Of a DNA stretch of 5,110 bases, positions 1-5,067 are shown piece after piece. The translations under genes and the position numbers were made by a program. The notes beneath the pieces were generated by a model. It made no database searches and was not told where the DNA came from. It saw nothing but the letters and a program-made list of their open reading frames with translations. How positions within the stretch are numbered: position 1 is the stretch's first letter; every line of letters begins with the position of its first letter. The stretch lies in contig JAUWMO010000258.1 of assembly GCA_030613125.1 (NCBI GenBank), forward strand, positions 1-5,110, in the 5' to 3' direction. Source of the stretch: Bacteroidota bacterium. Lineage in GTDB: Bacteria > Bacteroidota > Bacteroidia > Bacteroidales > VadinHA17.

Positions 1-201
1 CAACATTATTATTCGCTACGCACAAGCAGGCACACATTCCTGCTTCCTGAATCAAGTCCGGGACAGGCTATGAGGTTTTACTCGTTCCCACTTGCCATCC
101 CACAGGCAACTCGTGAGGGATTCGCTCGTAAACTCGCTCACCGTTCACTCTCAAGTTCGCTCAAACATTCCAACTTTCCGCCAAAGGCGTGCCTTCGGCA
201 C
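1..201. other. Gene-free left flank with small hairpins
   Basis: No gene is supported here. The reading frame from base 1 to a TGA at 211-213 is open, but its peptide is low-complexity, resembles no family I know and runs through repeat-like DNA. Visible structure: a 7-bp inverted repeat AAGCAGG/CCTGCTT (24-30, 39-45, 8-nt loop), a 5-bp one TTGCC/GGCAA (92-96, 105-109) and a tight hairpin GTGCC-TTC-GGCAC (189-201). The motif TCGCTC recurs several times between 120 and 170. None of the hairpins is followed by a T-tract, so I do not call a terminator. The style matches interspersed palindromic DNA between Bacteroidota genes. Confidence 0.55.
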
Positions 202-244
202 AATATTCCATGATAACTACGTATTATCTTTAAGAACCATTAAT
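202..244 (+). repeat. Interspersed repeat, copy 1
   Basis: This stretch matches 5068-5110 at the other end of the window in the same orientation. Shared exact blocks are AATATTCCA (202-210), GATAACTACGTAT (212-224) and AAGAACCAT (232-240), separated by a few substitutions and a one-base length shift. GATAACTACGTATTATC (212-228) is nearly self-complementary around TACGTA, with one extra C in the left arm. The two copies bracket the four genes. A dispersed intergenic repeat family is the simplest reading; function unknown. Confidence 0.7.
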
Positions 245-310
245 AATATGTGAACAACCAATCGAAGCGAGCTCCTGAACACAACAACTATAAAAACAAT
301 ATGTGAACAA
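245..310 (+). repeat. 13-bp direct repeat pair AATATGTGAACAA
   Basis: The 13-mer AATATGTGAACAA occurs at 245-257 and again at 298-310, a 53-bp period (about five helical turns). TGTGAA also occurs in the left arm of the inverted repeat that follows (334-339). A pair of regulator sites upstream of slyD is possible, but relics of the neighbouring repeat DNA are equally likely. Between the copies lies CGAAGCGAG (263-271), which recurs at 4942-4950. Confidence 0.5.
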
Positions 311-330
311 TTAGTATATTTTTTTTATTT

Positions 331-380
331 ACCCTGTGAAATATTGCTTAGCAATAAATTTTTGATTTATTTCACAGGGT
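331..380. repeat. 50-bp element with perfect 13-bp inverted repeats
   Basis: ACCCTGTGAAATA (331-343) is the exact reverse complement of TATTTCACAGGGT (368-380), 24 bp apart. Three alternative hairpins overlap it: TATTGC-TTA-GCAATA (342-356), AATAAAT/ATTTATT (353-359, 365-371) and TTCAC-AGG-GTGAA (371-383). No obvious target duplication flanks it, so a transposon remnant is not shown. It lies 34 bp before the preferred slyD start and would fall in the leader or promoter region. It could be a transcription attenuator, a terminator for something upstream, a protein-binding palindrome or an interspersed palindromic repeat. Confidence 0.7.
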
Positions 381-414
381 GAATTTGCGAAGCTATGTAC
401 TTTACTATATCACA

Positions 415-1014
415 ATGACTATATCTGAAAATAAAATTGTAACGCTAACATATAAGCTTAGTTTGAGTAGTAATGGGAATGAAATAGTTGAAACAATCCG
501 GAAGGAAAAGCCACTTGTCTTTCTTTTTGGAGCAGGAAACATGCTTCCTGAGTTTGAGGAAAATTTGGTAAACAAAAGCCAGGGTGATCCTTTTTCATTC
601 ATACTGAAATCTGATGAAGCATATGGAGACATCAGAGAGGAAGCAGTTGTTGATGTTCCTCTTAATTCGTTTAAGATTGATGGAAAGATTGACGAGTCTA
701 TGTTGCAGGTAGGCAAGAGTATTCCTATGAGGGATCAGCATGGGAATGGGATGAATGGGGTAGTGACCGCCCTGGACAATGAATATGTTACTATGGATTT
801 CAATCATCCACTTGCAGGCAGGGATCTTCATTTTGAGGGTCAGATCCTGGAAGTTCGGGATGCAACCGGGGAAGAACTATTGAATCATTTACATCCACAT
901 TCAGGCGGCTGTGGTGACACCTGCCAGGATCGAAGTTGTGGGGATGATTGTGGCTGTGGCTCTGATGATTCGTCCCATAATTATGGAGACAATGGATGTG
1001 GTTGTAATCATTGA
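415..1014 (+). CDS. slyD: FKBP-type peptidyl-prolyl isomerase, SlyD-like, with metal-binding tail
   Basis: Cytoplasmic prolyl cis-trans isomerase and folding chaperone of the SlyD branch of FKBPs; E. coli SlyD also binds nickel and aids hydrogenase maturation. From the ATG at 415 the protein is 199 aa, close to the 196 aa of E. coli SlyD. The FKBP fold is split as in SlyD: N-terminal strand and FLFGAGNMLPEFE (36-48), an inserted flap (IF) chaperone domain at about 75-125, then DFNHPLAGRDLHFEGQILEV (128-147), matching the family NHxLAGxxLxF signature. The tail from 158 is rich in His, Cys, Asp and Gly, with seven Cys (166, 170, 175, 179, 181, 195, 197) and five His, ending GCGCNH, much like the E. 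coli tail. A GTG at 379 would add 12 residues but lies in an inverted-repeat arm, and the family N-terminus fits 415. No clear Shine-Dalgarno site. The symporter gene follows after 27 bp. Nickel specificity is inferred from the family. Confidence 0.93.
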   Translation: MTISENKIVTLTYKLSLSSNGNEIVETIRKEKPLVFLFGAGNMLPEFEENLVNKSQGDPFSFILKSDEAYGDIREEAVVDVPLNSFKIDGKIDESMLQVGKSIPMRDQHGNGMNGVVTALDNEYVTMDFNHPLAGRDLHFEGQILEVRDATGEELLNHLHPHSGGCGDTCQDRSCGDDCGCGSDDSSHNYGDNGCGCNH

Positions 1015-1041
1015 TTTTTGTGCCTTAAAATAGAATAAATT

Positions 1042-2361
1042 ATGTGGAGAAAGCTACCCCTCATCTGGAAGATATTAATTGGAATGGCCCTTGGAATGGT
1101 CTGGGGTGTGGTTGCTGTTCTTATTGGAGCTGAAAAATTTACTTCAGACTGGATAACACCCTGGGGAATAATATTCCTGAATTTATTAAAACTCATTGCA
1201 ATACCACTCATATTTGTTTCGCTGGTTAAAGGCATTTCGAGCCTGACTAATATTTCCAAACTCTCAAGGATAGGTTTTAAAACCCTTGCATTATATATTT
1301 CAACAACCGTCTTTGCCATAATGATAGGGCTTGCAATGGTATTCATTATAAAACCCGGAAATACCTTTTCTGATGAGAAAAAAGCAGAATATACTGAAAA
1401 GTATCAGAGAACAGTTGAAGAAAAGGAGGTTACTGCCGCGGATCAAAAAGAGGAATCTCCCCTCAGGGTAATAATAGATATGGTCCCCGAAAATATTGTT
1501 AAGGCTTCTTCTGATAATTCAAAAATGCTTCAGGTTATCTTTTTTGCCATTCTTTTTGGTGTGGCAATGGTTATGATACCTTCCGGGAAAGTAAAAATAG
1601 TCAAAAGGTTCTTTGATGGTTTAAATGATATTATTCTGAAGATCATAGATCTGATTATGTTATTTGCACCTTACGGTGTACTTGCATTGTTAGCCGGTCT
1701 GGTAGTTGACTTCGGAGGTGATATTGATCTGTTTGCAGCATTGGGACTGTATGCAATAACTGTTGTTATAGGCCTTTTTATCCTGATATTATTTTTCTAT
1801 CCTGCACTTATGAGGATATTTGTTAAGGTAAAACTCAGGGATTTTTTTAGAGCTTTACTGCCTACACAGATGGTTGCCTTTTCAACCAGTTCGAGTGCAG
1901 CAACTCTTCCGGTGACAAAAGAACAGGTTGAGAAGGAACTTGGAGTGTCTGAGGAGATATCAAGCTTTGTTCTGCCAATAGGTGTAACAATAAATATGGA
2001 TGGGACCAGTGCCTACCAGGCTATTGCAGCAGTATTTATTGCCCAGGTTTATGGCATTGACCTGAGTGTGGGTCAATTATTTACTATTCTCCTTACAGCT
2101 CTTTTAGCTTCAATTGGTTCTCCCGGTGTGCCCGGAGGAAGTATTGTTATGCTTATCATTGTCCTTAGTTCCGTAGGTCTTCCTGCTGAAGGCCTTGCCT
2201 TAATACTTGGCATTGATCGACCTCTTGATATGTTGCGCACCGTGGTTAATGTTACAGGAGATTCAACAGTTGCTTCTATTATTGCAAGAACTGAGGATGA
2301 AATCCAATACCCGCCAATAAAGGAAACAGTTGAGAAGGAAGAACTTGTTGAAATCTCATAA
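1042..2361 (+). CDS. Dicarboxylate/amino acid:cation symporter (DAACS, GltP family)
   Basis: Inner-membrane secondary transporter of the GltP/GltPh/EAAT family (SLC1-like), coupling uptake of acidic amino acids or dicarboxylates to Na+ or H+; 439 aa is normal. Landmarks: TM1 (about 7-30), TM2 with LLKLIAIPLIFVSLVKGI (48-65), TM3 to about 103, HP1 serine motif STSSSAATLP (281-290), TM7 cation-site NMDGT (318-322), HP2 tip GSPGVPGG (359-366), and TM8 DMLRTVVNVTGD (396-407). D396, R399, T400 and N403 align with GltPh D394, R397, T398 and N401, which hold aspartate; DctA-type C4-dicarboxylate carriers lack that Asp, so glutamate/aspartate is the better guess. The TM3-TM4 loop (about 105-140) is long and strongly charged (Lys/Glu). 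The leader AATAAATT directly before the ATG is identical to that of the tetR gene; no Shine-Dalgarno site. It may be co-transcribed with slyD. Coupling ion is not decidable here. Confidence 0.93.
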   Translation: MWRKLPLIWKILIGMALGMVWGVVAVLIGAEKFTSDWITPWGIIFLNLLKLIAIPLIFVSLVKGISSLTNISKLSRIGFKTLALYISTTVFAIMIGLAMVFIIKPGNTFSDEKKAEYTEKYQRTVEEKEVTAADQKEESPLRVIIDMVPENIVKASSDNSKMLQVIFFAILFGVAMVMIPSGKVKIVKRFFDGLNDIILKIIDLIMLFAPYGVLALLAGLVVDFGGDIDLFAALGLYAITVVIGLFILILFFYPALMRIFVKVKLRDFFRALLPTQMVAFSTSSSAATLPVTKEQVEKELGVSEEISSFVLPIGVTINMDGTSAYQAIAAVFIAQVYGIDLSVGQLFTILLTALLASIGSPGVPGGSIVMLIIVLSSVGLPAEGLALILGIDRPLDMLRTVVNVTGDSTVASIIARTEDEIQYPPIKETVEKEELVEIS

Positions 2362-2387
2362 ACTAACAATATCAATATCGAATAGCA

Positions 2388-2411
2388 ACAATATATTGTA
2401 TTTGAGTTTTT
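2388..2411 (+). terminator. Possible weak terminator after the symporter
   Basis: A perfect 12-bp palindrome ACAATATATTGT (2388-2399) starts 26 bp after the symporter stop and is followed by T-rich sequence ending in five Ts (2407-2411). The stem is entirely A/T except for two C-G pairs and has no room for a loop without opening its centre, so it would be a poor intrinsic terminator. It may equally be a protein-binding palindrome. Low confidence. Confidence 0.25.
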
Positions 2412-2425
2412 GAATATTGTGTTTT

Positions 2426-2452
2426 TGCCGTAGGCATCCCTTAACTTCGGGA
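2426..2452. repeat. Short palindromes TGCC-GTA-GGCA and TCCC/GGGA
   Basis: TGCC-GTA-GGCA (2426-2436) is directly followed by TCCC (2437-2440), then an 8-nt loop and GGGA (2449-2452). Both motifs recur downstream in this gap: TGCCGTAGGCA at 2552-2562 and CTTCGGGA at 2502-2509. This suggests several small pieces of one palindromic repeat family. Confidence 0.5.
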
Positions 2453-2491
2453 GAATATTATTTATTCACAATAAAATTAGTTTTTAAAGGT

Positions 2492-2512
2492 GTTTCCCAA
2501 TCTTCGGGAAAC
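2492..2512. repeat. Hairpin GTTTCCC/GGGAAAC
   Basis: Perfect 7-bp stem GTTTCCC (2492-2498) and GGGAAAC (2506-2512) with the 7-nt loop AATCTTC. No T-tract follows on either strand, so a terminator is not supported. The next bases, CTCACTTCGTTC, resemble the reverse complement of the GAGCGAAGCGAG motif at 4939-4950, linking this gap to the repeat DNA after tolC. Confidence 0.5.
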
Positions 2513-2534
2513 TCACTTCGTTCGGTTGTCGTTT

Positions 2535-2572
2535 GGTATTTGTAATTTGCCTGCCGTAGGCAGGGTATTTGT
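2535..2572. repeat. Palindrome CCTGCC-GTA-GGCAGG flanked by 9-bp direct repeats
   Basis: A 6-bp perfect stem with loop GTA (2550-2564) sits between two exact copies of GGTATTTGT (2535-2543 and 2564-2572; the second overlaps the last base of the stem). Such a layout can arise when a small palindromic unit inserts with target duplication, or by local slippage. The core TGCCGTAGGCA is the same as at 2426-2436. Confidence 0.5.
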
Positions 2573-2743
2573 GCTAAATAAATATTCATCGCCCCTTTGA
2601 GGAGCAAATCAAAGCCACCTGCTAACCCGCTTTATTCCTGTTTTGTGCAATGGGACACCCAAAAATAGAAATAATAAAAAACTAGATAAAACTGCCTGAA
2701 TACAATACTCTTTGAATTAATCCAATATTGTATTGCAAAACTA

Positions 2744-2775
2744 TTTGGTAGTTTATTAATGAATATTTACGTTTG
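2744..2775 (+). promoter_or_regulatory. Bacteroidota-type promoter for tetR-tolC
   Basis: TTTG at 2744-2747 and TACGTTTG at 2768-2775 are separated by 20 bp. This matches the known Bacteroidota primary sigma consensus, a -33 TTG/TTTG and a -7 TAnnTTTG, at suitable spacing. Transcription would start at about 2780-2785, giving a leader of about 40 nt before the tetR ATG at 2824. It is the only full match of this kind I found before any of the genes. Confidence 0.6.
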
Positions 2776-2811
2776 TATATAAAATGACTAATAGTCACTA
2801 AATATTCATTA
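2757..2811. promoter_or_regulatory. 13-bp inverted repeat over the tetR promoter
   Basis: TAATGAATATTTA (2757-2769) is the exact reverse complement of TAAATATTCATTA (2799-2811), with 29 bp between. The left arm lies between the promoter boxes and covers the first two bases of the -7 element; the right arm ends 12 bp before the tetR ATG. Half of the motif, TAAATATTCAT, also occurs at 2579-2589. A pair of operator half-sites for the downstream TetR protein, or for another regulator, is inferred. The arms are AT-rich, so some of the symmetry could be chance. Confidence 0.5.
2785..2797. promoter_or_regulatory. TetR-type operator candidate TGACTA-A-TAGTCA
   Basis: A perfect 13-bp palindrome with a single central base, placed just downstream of the predicted -7 box at about the transcription start and 26 bp before the tetR ATG. 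Its length, symmetry and place are what is expected of an autoregulatory TetR-family operator. Binding by the encoded protein is inference. Confidence 0.5.
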
Positions 2812-2823
2812 GTTAAATAAATT

Positions 2824-3453
2824 ATGGGAATACAGGAACGCAAGGACAGGGAAAAGCTTCAACGCAGAAATGATATAATTGATTCTGCTGAACAGCTTTT
2901 CTTTAAACATGGTCTTGGAAATGTGTCCATGGACCATATAGCTCAGGAAGCTGAATTATCAAAAGGGACGTTATATCTCTATTTTAAAGGCAGGGAAGAT
3001 CTGCATTATGCTGTTGTAAACAGGGGCCTTGACCTTCTTAATGAAATAATACAGAGGAATCATGTTCGGGAAGCAAGTGGTGCGGATAATCTGCTGCAAC
3101 TTGGCCGCTCATATATTGATTTTAGCAGGGAACATCCTGGTCATTTCCAATCAATGATGCTGTTTGATGCTTCCAGTTTTGAAAAGGTTGACAAAGAACA
3201 ATCACTCAAAATTCTTGAACCGGGATCACCTCTTATGTTCCTGATTGAAATTGTAAAAACAGGTCAGGAGGATGGTTCAGTCAGAAATGATATTTCGCCT
3301 GAAAAGCTGGCCATGATCCTTTGGTCTCACCTCTCTTCAATACTAGAACTTATTACGCTTAGGGGGCCTTTACTTAATTATCTGGAAGTTGATAAAGGTT
3401 CAATTATTGATGCGCAATTCGAAATCTCATTGAATGGTGTCTTATCTAAATAA
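2824..3453 (+). CDS. TetR/AcrR-family transcriptional regulator
   Basis: DNA-binding repressor of the TetR family, 209 aa, a typical length. After a basic N-terminal arm (1-15), residues 16-62 form the three-helix TetR_N domain: NDIIDSAEQLFFKHG (16-30), then the helix-turn-helix MDHIAQEAELSKGTLYLYF (36-54) with the family signature SKGTLYLYFKGREDL (46-60). The all-helical C-terminal ligand/dimer domain contains SYIDFSREHPGHFQSMM (96-112), similar to the tyFrxHPxxfxxM segment in many efflux-linked TetR proteins; the ligand cannot be told. The ATG at 2824 follows AATAAATT and gives the expected short N-terminal arm. The gene lies 8 bp upstream of the TolC-like gene and shares its direction, so it most likely represses its own operon. 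Its promoter region holds two overlapping inverted repeats suited to autoregulation. Confidence 0.93.
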   Translation: MGIQERKDREKLQRRNDIIDSAEQLFFKHGLGNVSMDHIAQEAELSKGTLYLYFKGREDLHYAVVNRGLDLLNEIIQRNHVREASGADNLLQLGRSYIDFSREHPGHFQSMMLFDASSFEKVDKEQSLKILEPGSPLMFLIEIVKTGQEDGSVRNDISPEKLAMILWSHLSSILELITLRGPLLNYLEVDKGSIIDAQFEISLNGVLSK

Positions 3454-3461
3454 CAGGTTAA

Positions 3462-4829
3462 ATGAAAAATAATATAATATTATTTCTCCTGATAATAATT
3501 GCCAATATTGTGCATGGTCAGCAGATAACCCTTGAGAATTATGTCAGGATCGGTCTTGAGAATAACCTTGCCCTGAAACAAAAAAAAGCATCCTATAATA
3601 AAAGTCTTGAAGTGCTTAACCAGGCACGGGCATATTTCTTGCCCCAGATAAGTCTGAATGCAAGATATTCAATAGCTTCAGGAGGACGAACTATTGAATT
3701 TCCGGTAGGGGATATGTTGAATCCTGTTTATTATACATTAAATGAATTAACCGGAACTAATGATTTCCCAACCATCGACAATCAGGTTTTCTATTTTTAT
3801 CGGGATCATGAACAGGAAACAAAACTTGAACTTATTCAGCCGATAATAAATCCTTCAATAGCATATAATTATAAGATTAGCAAAGAGTTAAGTAATGTTG
3901 AAATGGCTGACCTGAACACTTTTAAGAGACAGTTAATAGCCGATATAAAAACTGCATATTACAGTTATCTGAAAACTATACAGCTATTTGACCTGGTTAA
4001 TGAAACGCGAATATTACTTGAAGAAAATATCCGGGTGAATAAAAGTTTATTTAATAATGAAAAAGTAACAATTGATGTTGTTTACAGATCTGAGGCTGAG
4101 CTAAGTAAGCTTGAACAGAATGAGGCCATAGTCGTTAAAAATAAAAAAATGGCTACATCATGGTTCAACTTTTTGCTAAACCGGCCATTTGACTCAGAGA
4201 TAGATCCTGGCCATGATGCTGAGCTGATCACTGAGCATGTAAGCCTCTATGAAGCTGAAAATCTGGCCTTGAAGAATAGAGAGGAATTGAATAAGCTTGA
4301 TTCTTATATTAATGTTGCAGAATATAATCTTAAACTGCATAAATCAAACAGGATCCCAAATATTTTTGCCGCAGTTAATTATGGTATTCAGGGTACTGAC
4401 TACCGGTTTAGTACTGATGATGATTTTTTTCTGGGATCATTGGTACTGCGTTGGGACCTTTTCAAAGGTTTCGAGAATAAGGCAAAAATCGGGCAGTCAA
4501 GGATCGAACTTGATAAAATTAATACAAAAAAAGATGAAGTAACCGACCAGATAAGGTTGGAGGTGGCTGAAGCTTATTATAACCTTGAAGCAGCCTATAA
4601 ATTTGTCAGGGCTGTTCAAAAAGAGAAGGAAAGTGCAGGAAAGGCCTTCAGGGTTATTGACAGGAAATATGTAGAAGGTATGGTTACACTTGTGGAATTT
4701 ATCGATTCCCGGACAACCATGACAACAGCATCTGCCAATTATATAATATCAAAATTCGAATATCAAATAATAGAAGCTGAATTTGAAAGGGTGAGGGGTA
4801 CTTATTTTTTGCCTGAAATAAATAACTGA
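3462..4829 (+). CDS. TolC-family outer membrane efflux protein
   Basis: Outer membrane channel of the TolC/OEP family, forming a trimeric beta-barrel with a periplasmic alpha-helical tunnel that serves tripartite efflux or type I secretion; 455 aa is usual. Residues 1-19 are a signal peptide (Lys, Asn, then a hydrophobic Ile/Leu stretch, cut probably after VHG). Two OEP repeats follow. The first has the entry helix ITLENYVRIGLENNLALKQ (22-40) and barrel strand ISLNARYSIASGG (63-75). The second has LVLRWDLFKGFENKAKI (327-343) and long helices to about 445. An extended segment, GRTIEFPVGDMLNPVYYTLN (75-94) and on to about 118, is a probable surface loop common in Bacteroidota homologues. Long Lys/Glu-rich helices (140-240, 340-400) suit the tunnel. 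No lipobox Cys, so it is not a lipoprotein. It starts 8 bp after tetR and is almost surely co-transcribed. Adaptor and pump genes do not follow within the window. Confidence 0.93.
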   Translation: MKNNIILFLLIIIANIVHGQQITLENYVRIGLENNLALKQKKASYNKSLEVLNQARAYFLPQISLNARYSIASGGRTIEFPVGDMLNPVYYTLNELTGTNDFPTIDNQVFYFYRDHEQETKLELIQPIINPSIAYNYKISKELSNVEMADLNTFKRQLIADIKTAYYSYLKTIQLFDLVNETRILLEENIRVNKSLFNNEKVTIDVVYRSEAELSKLEQNEAIVVKNKKMATSWFNFLLNRPFDSEIDPGHDAELITEHVSLYEAENLALKNREELNKLDSYINVAEYNLKLHKSNRIPNIFAAVNYGIQGTDYRFSTDDDFFLGSLVLRWDLFKGFENKAKIGQSRIELDKINTKKDEVTDQIRLEVAEAYYNLEAAYKFVRAVQKEKESAGKAFRVIDRKYVEGMVTLVEFIDSRTTMTTASANYIISKFEYQIIEAEFERVRGTYFLPEINN

Positions 4830-4859
4830 GATTCATCCGGAAAATGAATAGGTGTCAGG

Positions 4860-4969
4860 TGGAATAGTGGAAAAATGGAATAGTGGAACTTAGAGAGCAA
4901 AGCCTGCCCGAATAATTCAGGCGGGCGATCGATCTCATGAGCGAAGCGAGTAATAGTGGAAAAATGGAA
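4860..4969 (+). repeat. TGGAATAGTGGAA direct repeats
   Basis: TGGAATAGTGGAA occurs at 4860-4872 and 4876-4888. The 18-mer AATAGTGGAAAAATGGAA occurs exactly at 4863-4880 and 4952-4969, with the hairpin at 4902-4926 between. The complementary motif TTCCA appears in an array on the far side (4996-5016), so the region is loosely symmetric. Confidence 0.65.
4902..4926. repeat. 25-bp imperfect palindrome with GCCTGCCCG arm
   Basis: The 25 bases pair around a central A at 4914: ten Watson-Crick pairs, one T-G wobble (4905/4923) and one C-A mismatch (4909/4919). The TGCCCG arm and CGGGC partner recur in the hairpin at 5025-5060, so the two are probably members of one repeat family. It begins 72 bp after the tolC stop and could stop or stabilise tolC mRNA, though it lacks a T-tract. 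Confidence 0.6.
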
Positions 4970-4995
4970 AGTAAATACATTAATAGAGGGTCATA

Positions 4996-5019
4996 TTCCA
5001 ACCTTCCAACCTTCCATTA
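4996..5019 (+). repeat. Short 8-bp tandem repeat TTCCAACC
   Basis: TTCCAACC at 4996-5003 and 5004-5011 is followed by the diverged unit TTCCATTA at 5012-5019. The same TTCCAAC string occurs once in the left flank (CATTCCAACTTTCC, around 169-178). It lies opposite in sense to the TGGAA repeats just upstream. Confidence 0.55.
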
Positions 5020-5024
5020 TTCTC

Positions 5025-5060
5025 TGCCCGAATATCCCGATAACTATCGGGAGGCGGGCA
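5025..5060. repeat. Nested hairpin TGCCCG...TCCCGATA/TATCGGGA...CGGGCA
   Basis: Outer stem TGCCCG (5025-5030) with CGGGCA (5055-5060); inner stem TCCCGATA (5035-5042) with TATCGGGA (5045-5052). An AATA/GG internal loop separates the stems and the inner turn is AC plus any opened A-T pairs. Both stems are perfect. It would be stable in RNA from either strand or as a DNA cruciform. No T-tract follows. It is most like a GC-rich interspersed palindromic repeat. Confidence 0.65.
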
Positions 5061-5067
5061 ACCTTCT

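Larger units (their letters stand above)
2362..2743. other. Gene-free spacer between symporter and tetR, left part
   Basis: No coding region is supported in the 462 bp between the symporter stop and the tetR start. The left part holds an AT palindrome near the symporter stop, several GC-rich hairpins (entered separately), and CTTTGA/TCAAAG (2595-2600, 2609-2614, 8-nt loop). Further right is a 9-bp inverted repeat AATACAATA/TATTGTATT (2699-2707, 2726-2734). The tetR promoter and operator-like sites fill the remainder (2744-2811). Apart from these, I see nothing recognisable in 2615-2698. Confidence 0.6.
4830..5067. other. Gene-free repeat-rich region after tolC
   Basis: No gene is supported. 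A short open frame from ATG 4937 to TAA 5090 exists but runs through the hairpins and repeats and has no family resemblance. The region holds TGGAATAGTGGAA repeats (4860-4888, partly again at 4952-4969), a GC-rich hairpin, GAGCGAAGCGAG (4939-4950), TTCCAACC repeats and a second hairpin, each listed separately. There is no T-tract after the hairpins to mark a clear intrinsic terminator for tolC. Confidence 0.55.

Noticed and set aside
1..213. Open frame from the left edge to TGA at 211-213, possible 3' end of a gene
   Set aside because: The peptide is low-complexity with no family resemblance, and the DNA is made of short hairpins, TCGCTC repeats and part of a dispersed repeat.
355..364. TAnnTTTG-type -7 box before slyD
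   Set aside because: The sequence TAAATTTTTG has the wrong spacing inside the motif and no well-placed -33 TTG; no promoter is called for slyD.
331..380. Intrinsic terminator or miniature transposon
   Set aside because: No T-tract follows the right arm and no target duplication is visible, so it is listed only as an inverted-repeat element.
405..831. Minus-strand open frames opposite slyD
   Set aside because: They lie wholly opposite a well-supported gene and encode nothing recognisable; the same applies to minus-strand frames opposite the symporter and the plus-frame shadow inside tolC (4297-4542).
3454..3461. Shine-Dalgarno site before tolC (AGG at 3455-3457)
   Set aside because: Only three bases and 4 nt from the ATG, too close and too short to be meaningful in a group that rarely uses such sites.
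4996..5019. CRISPR-like array
   Set aside because: The repeat unit is 8 bp and tandem, without spacers; there are no cas genes.
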